DNA of 51,317 nt from Hylemonella sp. (lineage in GTDB: Bacteria; Pseudomonadota; Gammaproteobacteria; Burkholderiales; Burkholderiaceae_C): the NCBI GenBank assembly GCA_030695415.1, contig JAUYQZ010000012.1, forward strand, positions 1-51,317, in the 5' to 3' direction. The position numbers were made by a program, and so were the translations under genes. The stretch's first letter is position 1; each line of letters opens with the position of its first letter. The notes beneath the pieces were generated by a model. The model was not told where the DNA came from. It made no database searches and saw only the letters and a list, made by a program, of their open reading frames with translations. Below are positions 1 through 14,095 of this stretch, in pieces.

Positions 1-429
1 GCCCTTGGCCGAAAAAAACTCGCGCGCAATCGCCGTGTACTTGGTGGCCACCGTCAGGCGCGAGCCCTGGCGCACGGCCGAGGCGTAATCGAAATCGGCG
101 CGCACCGCCACACTCATGCGGCACTTGGCGATGTTGAGGTCCAGCGGCTGGTATAGGCCACCGCCCGCACCGCCCCATTCGGCCTGGTGTTCGATCAGGG
201 TGTCCTTGCCACACACGCCCAGATCGGCACCGCCGTACTGCACGTAGGTGGGCACGTCGGAGGCGCGCACCAGCACCACCTGCACATCGGCGCGGTTGGT
301 GGGCAGGATGAGCTTGCGCGACTTCTCCGGGTCTTCCAGCACCTCAATCCCGGCGGCCTTGAGCAGCGGCAAGGTCTCTTCAAAAATGCGCCCCTTGGAC
401 AAGGCCAGCATGACCATTTCGGGCTTCAT
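1..429 (-). CDS. hisG: ATP phosphoribosyltransferase HisG, N-terminal part (runs off window)
   Basis: First enzyme of histidine synthesis: joins PRPP and ATP to give phosphoribosyl-ATP in the cytoplasm. The reading frame is open for 143 codons from an ATG at 429 to the window edge, so only the N-terminal part is present. It begins [20 protein letters not shown], and a segment near residues 62-78 ([17 protein letters not shown]) matches the conserved core of the family. Betaproteobacteria usually carry the short form (about 210-220 residues) that needs HisZ; the missing C-terminus prevents confirmation. The start codon overlaps the murA stop in an ATGA, so hisG is probably the distal gene of the murA operon and translationally coupled to it. 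Confidence 0.9.
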   Translation of the reverse strand, partial: MKPEMVMLALSKGRIFEETLPLLKAAGIEVLEDPEKSRKLILPTNRADVQVVLVRASDVPTYVQYGGADLGVCGKDTLIEHQAEWGGAGGGLYQPLDLNIAKCRMSVAVRADFDYASAVRQGSRLTVATKYTAIAREFFSAKG

Positions 430-1706
430 GGCTTGACCCTTTCGATGTCGGCGCCCAGGGCGCGCAGCTTGTTTTCCATGCGGTCGTAGCCACGGTCCAG
501 GTGGTAGATGCGGTCCACCGTGGTTTCGCCGTCGGCCACCAGGCCGGCGATCACCAGGCTGGCCGAGGCGCGCAGGTCGGTGGCCATGACGGTGGCGCCA
601 GAGAGGCGCGGCACACCGGTGATCAGGGCCACCTTGCCTTCGACCTGGATGTCGGCGCCCAGGCGCTGCAGCTCCTGCACGTGCATGTAGCGGTTTTCGA
701 AAATCGTCTCGGTGACCTTGCTGGCGCCCTGCGCCACCACGTTGAGCACCATGAACTGGGCCTGCATGTCGGTGGGGAAGCCGGGGTATTCGGTGGTGCG
801 GAAGGTCTGGGCCTTGAGCGCACCCGCGCCGGGCGAGGCCACGCGCACGCCGCCCTCCACCGGGTCCACCGTCACACCGGCATCGCGCAGCTTGTCGATC
901 ACCGCGTCCAGGTGGTCGGCGCGGGCGGCCTTGAGCACGGCGTCGCCACCGGCGGCGGCCACCGCGCACAAAAAGGTGCCGGCCTCGATGCGGTCGGCCA
1001 CCACCTGGTGTTCGCAGCCGTGCAGGCGCTCCACGCCCTGGATGCGGATGCGGCGCGAGCCATGGCCCTCGATGCGCGCACCCATCTTGATCAGCATCTC
1101 GGCCAGATCCACCACCTCGGGCTCCTCAGCGGCGTTCTCCAGCACGGTCTCGCCCTCAGCCAGGCAGGCGGCCATCATCAGGTTCTCGGTGCCGGTCACG
1201 GTCACCATGTCGGTGCTGACATGGGCGCCCTGCAGCCGGGTGCGGCCGGTGGGCAGCGAGGCTTCGATGTAGCCGTGCTCGACCACAATGACCGCACCCA
1301 TGGCCTGCAAGCCCTTGATGTGCTGGTCCACCGGGCGCGAGCCGATGGCGCAGCCGCCGGGCAGCGACACGCGTGCGTGGCCAAAACGCGCCAGCAGCGG
1401 GCCCAGCGCCAGGATGGAGGCGCGCATGGTCTTGACCAGCTCGTAAGGGGCCTCGGGCTTGTCGAGCGCGCCCGCATGGAGCACCACCTTGTCGCTGTCG
1501 GCCGGATCGCGCTCGGCCCGCACGCCCATGTTGCGGATCAGCTTGAGCATGGTGCTCACGTCCTGCAACGCGGGCACGTTGTGCAGGGTCACGGCGTCGG
1601 CCGTGAGCAGAGCGGCGCACAGCTCGGGCAGGGCCGCGTTCTTGGCGCCCGACACCCTCAACTCGCCGTGCAGGCGGTTACCGCCACGAATGCGCAATTG
1701 GTCCAT
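426..1706 (-). CDS. murA: UDP-N-acetylglucosamine 1-carboxyvinyltransferase MurA
   Basis: Catalyses the first committed step of peptidoglycan synthesis, transferring enolpyruvate from PEP to UDP-GlcNAc in the cytoplasm; the target of fosfomycin. The 426-residue product has the usual length. Lys22 and Asn23 (in [11 protein letters not shown]) are the conserved substrate-binding pair, and Cys119 in [14 protein letters not shown] is the catalytic cysteine (Cys115 in E. coli), so a fosfomycin-sensitive type is expected. The frame is open 27 bases further upstream, but the ATG at 1706, giving MDQLRIRGG, matches the family. It lies 2 bases after ibaG and overlaps hisG by 4 bases. Confidence 0.97.
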   Translation of the reverse strand: MDQLRIRGGNRLHGELRVSGAKNAALPELCAALLTADAVTLHNVPALQDVSTMLKLIRNMGVRAERDPADSDKVVLHAGALDKPEAPYELVKTMRASILALGPLLARFGHARVSLPGGCAIGSRPVDQHIKGLQAMGAVIVVEHGYIEASLPTGRTRLQGAHVSTDMVTVTGTENLMMAACLAEGETVLENAAEEPEVVDLAEMLIKMGARIEGHGSRRIRIQGVERLHGCEHQVVADRIEAGTFLCAVAAAGGDAVLKAARADHLDAVIDKLRDAGVTVDPVEGGVRVASPGAGALKAQTFRTTEYPGFPTDMQAQFMVLNVVAQGASKVTETIFENRYMHVQELQRLGADIQVEGKVALITGVPRLSGATVMATDLRASASLVIAGLVADGETTVDRIYHLDRGYDRMENKLRALGADIERVKP

Positions 1707-1708
1707 GG

Positions 1709-1954
1709 TCAGTCTTTCGCCAGCAGCGCCCACTCGGCGGGCGTGTGGGTCTTCATGGACAAGGCGTGCACCTCGTCGGTGTGCATGCGGCTGCCCAGCG
1801 TGGCGTACACCCGCTGGTGGCGTTGGATGGCGCGTTTGCCCTCGAACTCGGGGGAGACGATCACGGCCGACCAGTGGCGGCCGTCGCCGCTGAGTTCGAT
1901 GTGTTCACAGCGCAGCCCGGCGCTGATGATGGCTTGCAATTCTTCGGCGGTCAT
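1709..1954 (-). CDS. ibaG: BolA/IbaG family protein
   Basis: Small (81-residue) BolA-fold protein of the IbaG type. BolA proteins bind monothiol glutaredoxins and [2Fe-2S] clusters, and ibaG commonly precedes murA. The [20 protein letters not shown] stretch and the later [13 protein letters not shown] are the family signature, including the conserved His near the C-terminus. The ATG at 1954 (MTAEEL) was chosen; an in-frame TTG at 1972 would add six residues and overlap the permease gene's stop, and is less like homologues. Exact role here is inferred only from the family and its place between an ABC exporter and murA. Confidence 0.9.
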   Translation of the reverse strand: MTAEELQAIISAGLRCEHIELSGDGRHWSAVIVSPEFEGKRAIQRHQRVYATLGSRMHTDEVHALSMKTHTPAEWALLAKD

Positions 1955-1968
1955 AAGTCCCTGAACAC

Positions 1969-2724
1969 TCAATGTCTGATTTTGTAGCCCGTGCGCAGCA
2001 GGTGCAGCGCGATGGCGCTGACCACGGCAAAGGCGGTGGCCACGATGCTCAGGCTCAGCCAGGGCGAGGCGTCACTGACGCCGAAGAAACCGTAGCGGAA
2101 GCCGTCGATCATGTAGAAAAACGGGTTGAGGTGGCTCACCCGCTGCCAGAACTCGGGCAGCGAGTGGATGGAATAGAACACGCCCGACAAAAAGGTCAGC
2201 GGCATGATGAGGAAGTTCTGGAACACGGCCATCTGGTCGAACTTTTCGGCCCACAAACCCGCGATCAAACCCAAGACACCGAGCAAGCCCGCGCCCAGCA
2301 AGGCGAACACCACGATCCACAGCGGCGCCACCCAGGTGGGGCGACCGAACCAGGCGGTGACCACCAGCACGCCCGCGCCCACCACCAGCCCGCGCACCAC
2401 CGACGAGCCCACATAGGCCACAAACCACGCGCGGTGCGACAGCGGCGTGAGCATGAGGAACACCAGGTTGCCCATCATCTTGCTCTGGATCAGGCTGGAC
2501 GAGCTGTTGGCAAAGGCGTTCTGCAGCACGCTCATCATCACCAGGCCGGGCACCAGGAAGGCGGTGTAGCTGACGCTGCCATAGACGGTGACACGGCCTT
2601 CGAGCACGTGGCCGAAGATCAGCATGTAGAGCAGCGCGGTGACGATGGGCGCCACCACGGTCTGGAAGGCCACCTTCCAGAAACGGAGGATTTCTTTGTA
2701 GAAAAGGGTCTGCCAGCCGGTCAT
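1969..2724 (-). CDS. ABC-2 type transporter permease (YadH-like)
   Basis: Inner-membrane permease of a two-component ABC exporter, 251 residues with about six hydrophobic segments and the ABC-2 arrangement (amphipathic N-terminus FYKEILRFWK, then paired membrane spans). Its resemblance is to YadH/NodJ-type permeases. The substrate is unknown; the family exports polysaccharides, lipids or drugs. Its start overlaps the ATPase gene by 4 bases, so the two are translationally coupled. Position between mlaB and ibaG-murA is a recurrent arrangement in Burkholderiales and suggests an envelope role, which is inference. Confidence 0.88.
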   Translation of the reverse strand: MTGWQTLFYKEILRFWKVAFQTVVAPIVTALLYMLIFGHVLEGRVTVYGSVSYTAFLVPGLVMMSVLQNAFANSSSSLIQSKMMGNLVFLMLTPLSHRAWFVAYVGSSVVRGLVVGAGVLVVTAWFGRPTWVAPLWIVVFALLGAGLLGVLGLIAGLWAEKFDQMAVFQNFLIMPLTFLSGVFYSIHSLPEFWQRVSHLNPFFYMIDGFRYGFFGVSDASPWLSLSIVATAFAVVSAIALHLLRTGYKIRH

Positions 2725-3680
2725 GGCGCCACCTCCTCGGTGGGAGGCATGGGCGCCATGGGCGCGGTGGTGGCCGACGCGCCCGACATCACGTCGAGGA
2801 ACACGTCTTCCAGGTCGGCCTTGCGGATCTCGATGTCATCCACCGCCACACCGGCTTCGCGCACGCGGGCCAGGATGCGCTCGACTTCGGCCGCGTTGTG
2901 CGCGGGCAGTTGCACCACCCGGCCGGTGACACGCGCCACGGCTACCAGGTCGGCGGGCAAGGTCTGGTCGGTCTTGAAGCGCAACACGTTGGACGAGGCC
3001 CGGCTCAGCAGCGCTGAGGTTTTCTCCAGCGCCACCACCTCGCCGCGCTTGAGCATGGCGATGCGGCCACACAGGGCCTCGGCTTCTTCAAGGTAGTGGG
3101 TGGTCAGCAGCACGGTGCTGCCCTGGGACTTGTTGAGCTGGGAGACGAACTGCCACAGCGTCTGGCGCAGCTCCACGTCCACGCCGGCGGTGGGCTCGTC
3201 GAGCACGATGACCGGCGGTTTGTGCACCAGGGCTTGTGCCACCAGCACGCGGCGCTTCATGCCGCCTGAGAGCTGGCGCATGTTGGCGCCGGCCTTGTCG
3301 GCCAGGCCCAGGCCTTCGAGCAGCTCGTCGATCCAGGCGCCGTTGCCGGTGATGCCGAAATAGCCCGACTGGATGCGCAGCGTCTCGCGCACGTTGAAAA
3401 AGGGGTCGAACACCAGCTCCTGTGGCACCACGCCCAACTGACGCCGGGCGGCTGCGAAGTCGCTCACCACATCGTGGCCGTGCACACGCACGTGGCCACC
3501 GCTGGCCCTTGAAAGGCCGGCCAGGATGCTGATGAGGGTGGTTTTACCGGCCCCGTTGGGACCGAGCAGGCCAAAAAACTCGCCGGCCTGGATGTCGAAA
3601 CTCACGCCCTTGAGGGCTTGCAGTTCGCCACGCGGCGTGGCGTAGTTCTTGGAGACGTTCTGGAAGGAGACTGCGGGCAT
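2721..3680 (-). CDS. ABC transporter ATP-binding protein (YadG-like)
   Basis: Nucleotide-binding subunit partner of the downstream ABC-2 permease; 319 residues. Walker A is GPNGAGKTT (residues 40-48), the signature is LSGG (137-140) and Walker B is VIVLDEP (157-163). After the core ATPase domain there is a C-terminal extension of about 90 residues, as in YadG/CcmA-type exporters. It starts 12 bases after mlaB and overlaps the permease by 4 bases, so it is probably read from the mla transcript. Whether it cooperates with Mla in lipid movement or exports something else cannot be told from sequence. Confidence 0.9.
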   Translation of the reverse strand: MPAVSFQNVSKNYATPRGELQALKGVSFDIQAGEFFGLLGPNGAGKTTLISILAGLSRASGGHVRVHGHDVVSDFAAARRQLGVVPQELVFDPFFNVRETLRIQSGYFGITGNGAWIDELLEGLGLADKAGANMRQLSGGMKRRVLVAQALVHKPPVIVLDEPTAGVDVELRQTLWQFVSQLNKSQGSTVLLTTHYLEEAEALCGRIAMLKRGEVVALEKTSALLSRASSNVLRFKTDQTLPADLVAVARVTGRVVQLPAHNAAEVERILARVREAGVAVDDIEIRKADLEDVFLDVMSGASATTAPMAPMPPTEEVAP

Positions 3681-3692
3681 GGACCCGGGATT

Positions 3693-3959
3693 TTACGACG
3701 GCAGCAACTCGGCCACGCCGTAGAGGGACACCAGCTCGGCCAGGCGCGCCGGCACCTGCTGTACCCGCAGACCGCGCCCCTGCGCCTGGGCCCAGCGTCG
3801 CAGGGCCAGCAAGGTGGCCAGCGCGGCCGAATCGAAGTCGTCGAGTGCCGACGCGTCCACCACCAGATCGCCGCCCTGCCCGGCCTGCTGTTGCAGGGCG
3901 AGCAGGCAGGCCTGGGCCTCCGTGTGGGTCAGGCGGGCGGGCAAAGGCAGCATGGTCAT
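3693..3959 (-). CDS. mlaB: MlaB, STAS-domain subunit of the Mla transporter
   Basis: An 88-residue single STAS domain. The VDASALDDFDSAALATLLAL segment (about residues 34-53) is the STAS loop-helix motif found in anti-sigma-factor antagonists and MlaB. In the Mla complex MlaB binds MlaF in the cytoplasm and supports assembly and ATPase activity. The assignment rests on the domain plus position: it directly follows mlaC and closes an mlaFEDACB order. Low sequence conservation is normal for MlaB, so the name relies partly on context. Confidence 0.88.
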   Translation of the reverse strand: MTMLPLPARLTHTEAQACLLALQQQAGQGGDLVVDASALDDFDSAALATLLALRRWAQAQGRGLRVQQVPARLAELVSLYGVAELLPS

Positions 3960-3990
3960 GTGCGGTGCGAAGAGGCGTTCGGCCGGCGGC

Positions 3991-4614
3991 TCAGCTGGTT
4001 TTGCCTGCGTTGGACTTGTTGCGCTGCGCCAGCGAGGCGATCAGGCCGTCCAGCCCCTTGGTGTTGATTTCCTGCGCAAACTGGCTGCGGTAGGTTTCCA
4101 CCAGCCAGATGCCCAGCACGTTGAGGTCGTAAATCTTCCAGCCACCGGTGGCTTTTTCCAGCCGGTAATCGAGCTGGATGGGCTCACCGCGGCCACGCAC
4201 CTCGGAACGCACCACCACCTCGGTGTCTTCGGGTCGGGCGCGCAGCGGCTTGAAGCTCAGGGACTGGTCCTTGACCTCGCCCAGGGCGCCCGAGTAGGTG
4301 CGCACCAGCAAGATCTTGAACTCGTCCTGCAGGCGCTTCTGCTGCTCGGGCGTGGCCTGGCGCCAGAAGCGGCCCACGGCAGAAGACGTCATGCGGCCGA
4401 AGTTGACGTGCGGCATGATCATGGTGTCGACCAACGCGGTGATGCGGCCGACGTCACCGGCCTGGATCGCGGGATCGGCCTTGACGGCTTCGAGCACCTG
4501 GGTGGAGATGCGCTTGACCATGGCGTCCGGCGCCTCGTCAGAGGCCAGGGCCAAGCCCCAGGCAGAGGCGCCCAGCGCGGCGGTCATGATTTGGGCAAAT
4601 TCACGTCTCAACAT
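3991..4614 (-). CDS. mlaC: MlaC, periplasmic phospholipid carrier
   Basis: Periplasmic lipid shuttle of the Mla pathway, carrying phospholipid between MlaA in the outer membrane and MlaFEDB in the inner membrane. The ATG at 4614 gives a 207-residue precursor with a signal peptide ending around ALA at residue 22. Body motifs such as MIMPHVNFGRMT and GGWKIYDLNVLGIWLVETYR are typical of the Ttg2D/MlaC family. The frame extends to a GTG at 4635, but only the 4614 ATG has a suitably spaced ribosome-binding site (AAAGGCG about 7 bases upstream). Confidence 0.94.
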   Translation of the reverse strand: MLRREFAQIMTAALGASAWGLALASDEAPDAMVKRISTQVLEAVKADPAIQAGDVGRITALVDTMIMPHVNFGRMTSSAVGRFWRQATPEQQKRLQDEFKILLVRTYSGALGEVKDQSLSFKPLRARPEDTEVVVRSEVRGRGEPIQLDYRLEKATGGWKIYDLNVLGIWLVETYRSQFAQEINTKGLDGLIASLAQRNKSNAGKTS

Positions 4615-4696
4615 GGCAAACGCCTTTCGGGGCACACGGGCCCATCGTTTCAGGTTCAGGGCAAGCCCAGGTCAGACCTCGGCCGGCGCCCAAGGT

Positions 4697-5434
4697 TCAT
4701 TCCTCGTCCGCGTCGTCGTCCTTGCCGGTCAGGGCGCGGATCTGGCTCTCGCGGCGCTGCAGGTAGGCGTCGCGGGTGAAGCTGTACTTGTCCAGCGCGG
4801 CCTGGTCGAGCAGCGAACCGGCACGCAGCAGGTTGGCGCGGGTTTCCACAATCCGCAGCGCATACAGGGAATTGCGCGAGGGGATGTGGTTCATGCCGGT
4901 GAGCAGATCGCCCGAGGACTCCACACCCATGCCCACCGTGTCACGCAGGGTGGACGGCCCCATCAGGGGCAGCACCAGGTACGGCCCCGAGGGCACACCC
5001 CAGCGGCCCAGGGTCTGGCCAAAGTCCAGCGTGGTGCGCTCGATCTGCATTTCGGAGGCGATGTCCAGCAGCCCGCCTATGCCCCAGAAGGTGTTGACGC
5101 TGAAACGCAGGAAATTTTCGGTGGCCTCGCGCGGACGCAGCTGCAGCGCCGCGTTCATCGACGACCACAGGTCGCGCAGGTTGGAGAAGAAATTGTTGAC
5201 CCCGGTGCGCACCAGATCGGGCGTCACATCGCGGTACACCGTGGCCACCGGCTTGAGGAAGGCCTCGTCCACACCGTCGTTGAAACGCTGAACGCCCCGG
5301 TTGAACGGTTCGATCGGGTCTTTGGGGTTGGCGTGGGGGCCGGTGGCGCAGCCGGCGAAAGCAAAAACGCCCAGCAACAGCCACATGCCCACCAAACGCC
5401 GCAGGCCCTCACCACAGGCAAAGTTGGGTTTCAT
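4697..5434 (-). CDS. mlaA: MlaA (VacJ) outer-membrane lipoprotein
   Basis: Outer-membrane component that removes misplaced phospholipid from the outer leaflet, working with porins and MlaC. The 245-residue precursor has a lipobox FAGC with the acylated Cys at 29, then the family hallmark DPIEPFNRGVQRFNDGVDEA and long central conserved blocks. The start at 5434 is supported by AGGAG about 10 bases upstream, partly inside the end of mlaD; an in-frame GTG at 5461 would remove the normal signal-peptide geometry. In E. coli mlaA is unlinked from mlaFEDCB; here it sits between mlaD and mlaC. The C-terminus is acidic. Confidence 0.95.
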   Translation of the reverse strand: MKPNFACGEGLRRLVGMWLLLGVFAFAGCATGPHANPKDPIEPFNRGVQRFNDGVDEAFLKPVATVYRDVTPDLVRTGVNNFFSNLRDLWSSMNAALQLRPREATENFLRFSVNTFWGIGGLLDIASEMQIERTTLDFGQTLGRWGVPSGPYLVLPLMGPSTLRDTVGMGVESSGDLLTGMNHIPSRNSLYALRIVETRANLLRAGSLLDQAALDKYSFTRDAYLQRRESQIRALTGKDDDADEE

Positions 5435-5441
5435 AGCGACA

Positions 5442-5915
5442 TCACTCCTTGGTCTCGCCACCTTCAGCCGCCTTGCTGAAGAGGAACTGGCTGATCAGGT
5501 TTTCCAGCACCACCGCCGACTGCGTCTGGGTGATGACCGCACCCTCGGCCAGGTTGGCGGTGTCGCCGCCAGCCTCGACGCCGATGTACTGCTCACCCAG
5601 CAGGCCGCTGGTGAGGATCTTGAGCGAGCTGTCCTTGGGGAAGGCGTAGCGCGCGTCCATCTTCAGCACCACATTGGCCTGAAAACTTTTGTCGTCGAAG
5701 CCGATCGACTCGACCCGGCCCACCACCACGCCAGCGCTGCGCACCGCCGAGCGGGGTTTGAGGCCGCCGATGTTGTCGAAACGCGCCGTCACCTGGTAGG
5801 TGGGGTCGAAGCTGATCTGCAGCAGGTTGGCCGCCTTGAGCGCCAGGAACAGCAGCGCCGCGATGCCGATCACCACAAACAGCCCCACCCAGACGTCGTT
5901 CTTGTTTTGTTGCAT
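5442..5915 (-). CDS. mlaD: MlaD, membrane-anchored MCE-domain protein
   Basis: Substrate-binding MCE subunit of the inner-membrane Mla complex, forming a hexameric ring in the periplasm. The product is 157 residues: a short cytoplasmic tail (MQQNKNDVW), one membrane span (about 8-28) and an MCE domain containing FDNIGGLKPRSAVRSAGVVV and LLGEQYIGVEAGG. The open frame runs back to 6134 inside mlaE, but the ATG at 5915 follows GGAG with 7-base spacing and 17 bases after the mlaE stop. Length fits the beta/gammaproteobacterial form. Confidence 0.95.
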   Translation of the reverse strand: MQQNKNDVWVGLFVVIGIAALLFLALKAANLLQISFDPTYQVTARFDNIGGLKPRSAVRSAGVVVGRVESIGFDDKSFQANVVLKMDARYAFPKDSSLKILTSGLLGEQYIGVEAGGDTANLAEGAVITQTQSAVVLENLISQFLFSKAAEGGETKE

Positions 5916-5932
5916 GTTGTTTCTCCGGATGC

Positions 5933-6712
5933 TCAAACGGTGAACATCATGGCCGTGAGGCCGAAATCGAGGCCCAGCACCCACAGCGAGGCCACCACCA
6001 CGGTGCGCGTGGTCGCGCGCGACACCCCCTCGGGCGTGGGCTGCGCCATATAGCCTTGGTAGAGTGCCACGAAGGTCACGGTGATGCCGAACACCAGGCT
6101 CTTGAGCACACCGTTGCCAAGGTCGTTCCACCACTCGACGCCGCCCTGCATCTGGCTCCAGAAGGAGCCGGCATCGACGCCGATCATCACCACCCCCACC
6201 AGCCAGCCGCCGACGATGCCGACGGCGCTGAACACCGCCGCCAGCAGGGGCATGGTGAAGACGCCGGCCCAGAAACGCGGCGCCAGCACGCGGCGTATCG
6301 GATCGACCGCCATCATTTCCATGGCGCTGAGCTGTTCGCCGGCTTTCATGAGGCCAATTTCAGCGGTGAGCGCGGTGCCGGCCCGGCCGGCAAACAGCAG
6401 GGCCGTGACCACCGGGCCCAGCTCGCGCAACAAGGACAGCGCCACCATCATGCCCAGCGCCTCGGACGAGCCATAACGCTGCAGGATGTAGTAGCCCTGC
6501 AGCGCCAGCACAAAACCCACAAACAGGCCCGAGACCGCGATGATGGCCAGCGAGTAGTTGCCCAGAAAGTGGATCTGGTCGCGCACCAGGCCAAAACGCG
6601 CCAGCGTGGCCGGCAGCAATTGCAGCAGGCGCAAAAACAGCCGCGCCGCCAGGCCCACAGCGCCCAGGCCCAGCCGCACCGCACGGCCCAGATCGGACAG
6701 CAGCCCGCTCAT
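5933..6712 (-). CDS. mlaE: MlaE, permease of the Mla phospholipid ABC transporter
   Basis: Integral membrane permease (259 residues) of the MlaFEDB complex. It shows the MlaE core: [18 protein letters not shown], then [19 protein letters not shown] and [20 protein letters not shown], which form the coupling region contacted by MlaF. About five hydrophobic segments are visible. It overlaps mlaF by 4 bases (ATGA), so the pair is coupled, and mlaD follows after 17 bases. Confidence 0.95.
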   Translation of the reverse strand: MSGLLSDLGRAVRLGLGAVGLAARLFLRLLQLLPATLARFGLVRDQIHFLGNYSLAIIAVSGLFVGFVLALQGYYILQRYGSSEALGMMVALSLLRELGPVVTALLFAGRAGTALTAEIGLMKAGEQLSAMEMMAVDPIRRVLAPRFWAGVFTMPLLAAVFSAVGIVGGWLVGVVMIGVDAGSFWSQMQGGVEWWNDLGNGVLKSLVFGITVTFVALYQGYMAQPTPEGVSRATTRTVVVASLWVLGLDFGLTAMMFTV

Positions 6713-7539
6713 GAGCGGCCTCCACCCGACTGGGCACCAAAGTCGTCGGCCACCGTCGGGCCGGGGTAATGGAAGTGCACCGGGCCCTCGCTTTCGGCGT
6801 GCACAAACTGGTGCACCAGCGGGTCGGTGGAGTGTCGCACCTCGTCGGGCGTGCCCTGTGCGGCCACCCGGCCGTTGGCCAGCACGATCACCTGGTCGGC
6901 GATGCCAAAGGTTTCTTCAAGGTCGTGCGACACGATGATGCTGGTGATGCCCAGCGCGTCGTTCAAACGGCGGATCAACTGTGCGGCGGTGCCCAGGGAA
7001 ATCGGGTCCAGCCCGGCAAAGGGCTCGTCGTACATGATGAGCTCGGGGTCCAGCGCAATGGCACGTGCCAAGGCCACGCGCCGCGCCATGCCGCCCGAAA
7101 TTTCGCTCGGCATGAGGTTGCGCGCGCCGCGCAGGCCCACGGCGTTGAGTTTCATGAGCACGATGTCGCGCAGCAGGGCTTCGGGCAGGCGGGTGTGCTC
7201 GCGCAGCGGAAAGGCCACGTTCTCGAACACGCTCAGGTCGGTGAACAAGGCGCCGAACTGGAACAACATGCCCATGCGCCGGCGCAGCGCATGCAGGCCT
7301 TCACGGCCCAGCGTGGCCACGTCTTCCCCGTGCACCACCACCTGGCCCCGGCTGGCTTTTTGCTGGCCGCCGATCAGGCGCAGCACCGTGGTCTTGCCGC
7401 CACCGGAGGCGCCCATCAGCGCCGTCACCTTGCCACGCGGCACCTGCAGGCTGACGCGGTCGAGGATGACACGCTCGCCCCGGGCGGCCGGGTAGGCGAA
7501 GGTGACGTCTCGAAATTCGACCAGGTTGTCGTCTGACAT
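6709..7539 (-). CDS. mlaF: MlaF, ATPase of the Mla phospholipid ABC transporter
   Basis: ATP-binding subunit that powers phospholipid movement through MlaE/MlaD; cytoplasmic face of the inner membrane. From the ATG at 7539 it is 276 residues with Walker [10 protein letters not shown] (43-51), Q-loop region [11 protein letters not shown], signature ISGG (147-150) and Walker B LIMYDEP (167-173). The longer open frame to 7863 would run back into gltD and is not used. No clear Shine-Dalgarno precedes the ATG, unusual among its neighbours, and the start lies only 19 bases beyond the U-tract of the gltBD terminator. First gene of the mla string. Confidence 0.95.
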   Translation of the reverse strand: MSDDNLVEFRDVTFAYPAARGERVILDRVSLQVPRGKVTALMGASGGGKTTVLRLIGGQQKASRGQVVVHGEDVATLGREGLHALRRRMGMLFQFGALFTDLSVFENVAFPLREHTRLPEALLRDIVLMKLNAVGLRGARNLMPSEISGGMARRVALARAIALDPELIMYDEPFAGLDPISLGTAAQLIRRLNDALGITSIIVSHDLEETFGIADQVIVLANGRVAAQGTPDEVRHSTDPLVHQFVHAESEGPVHFHYPGPTVADDFGAQSGGGRS

Positions 7540-7550
7540 GTGAAGGGGCG

Positions 7551-7583
7551 TGGAAATGAAAAACGCCGACCCTGCGGTCGGCG
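7551..7583 (-). terminator. Intrinsic terminator after gltBD, inside the presumed mlaF leader
   Basis: On the minus strand a perfect 8-bp stem (CGCCGACC with GGTCGGCG, plus-strand arms 7564-7571 and 7576-7583) closes a four-base loop and is followed by TTTTT (7559-7563). This is a textbook rho-independent terminator about 80 bases after the gltD stop. Only 19 bases separate the U-tract from the mlaF start, so an mla promoter cannot fit downstream of it. Confidence 0.85.
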
Positions 7584-7660
7584 CGTTCCATGCGGATTCA
7601 GGTGCTGTCAATGATAAAGGGTTTACCCCAGACCCATCGGCGGCACAGGTTAAGGTTTTG

Positions 7661-9127
<1,467 letters not shown>

Positions 9128-9147
9128 GATGTGTCCTATTTATACAG

Positions 9148-9190
9148 TTGGGGACAGAGGAGGTTTGCCGTGCACATCCTGCTCTGTCCC
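9148..9190. repeat. REP-like imperfect palindrome between gltB and gltD
   Basis: GGGACAGAG (9151-9159) pairs perfectly with CTCTGTCCC (9182-9190). After one G/G mismatch the stem continues with AGG (9161-9163) against CCT (9178-9180), giving a 12-pair hairpin with a 14-base loop. The left arm begins TTGGGGACAGAGG, sharing the TTGGGGACA core with the left flank of the transposase unit near 14041. There is no U-tract, so it is not a standard terminator; it could set the gltB:gltD ratio by stabilising or attenuating the message. Confidence 0.6.
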
Positions 9191-9199
9191 GCACAGTCG

Positions 9200-13921
<4,722 letters not shown>

Positions 13922-13953
13922 GGCGCACTCCTAAATATTTCGCAGGGGTCGTT

Positions 13954-13982
13954 AGCATAGTGCACTGCAACAACTTATCCAA
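13954..13982 (-). promoter_or_regulatory. Sigma-70-type promoter of gltBD
   Basis: On the minus strand TTGGAT (13982-13977) and TATGCT (13959-13954) are separated by exactly 17 bases. The predicted transcript starts about 25-30 bases before the gltB ATG. The spacer contains TTGTTGCAGTGCACT, with the palindrome AGTGCACT touching the -10, a possible operator. The transposase unit begins only 7 bases upstream of the -35 (13989), so it could have displaced more distal control sites. Confidence 0.7.
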
Positions 13983-13988
13983 GAGAAA

Positions 13989-14002
13989 TAATTGGGGTCA
14001 GA
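13989..14002 (+). repeat. TAATTGGGG motif, outer left copy
   Basis: Reads TAATTGGGGTCAGA. The first nine bases are identical to those at 14037, and 12 of 14 bases match the inverted right-end copy. Lies 7 bases upstream of the gltB -35 box. Confidence 0.6.
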
Positions 14003-14036
14003 ACCTATTTCATCACCCTAATGTTTACCTCAAGGC

Positions 14037-14050
14037 TAATTGGGGACATA
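14037..14050 (+). repeat. TAATTGGGG motif, inner left copy
   Basis: Reads TAATTGGGGACATA, followed by TTAA and the palindrome GGACGTCC (14055-14062). It lies 46 bases beyond the 3' end of the transposase gene and shares TTGGGGACA with the gltB-gltD hairpin at 9148. Confidence 0.55.
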
Positions 14051-14095
14051 TTAAGGACGTCCGAGACGCCTTGCCTTGAACCAAGCGCTGATTGA

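Noticed and set aside
501..1964. 487-codon open frame opposite murA and ibaG
   Set aside because: Antisense shadow of GC-rich genes: His/Gly/Ala-rich translation without any domain, while the other strand carries complete murA and ibaG.
1972..3096. 374-codon frame opposite the ABC exporter genes
   Set aside because: Gln/His/Arg-rich antisense translation with no motif; the minus strand has clear permease and ATPase.
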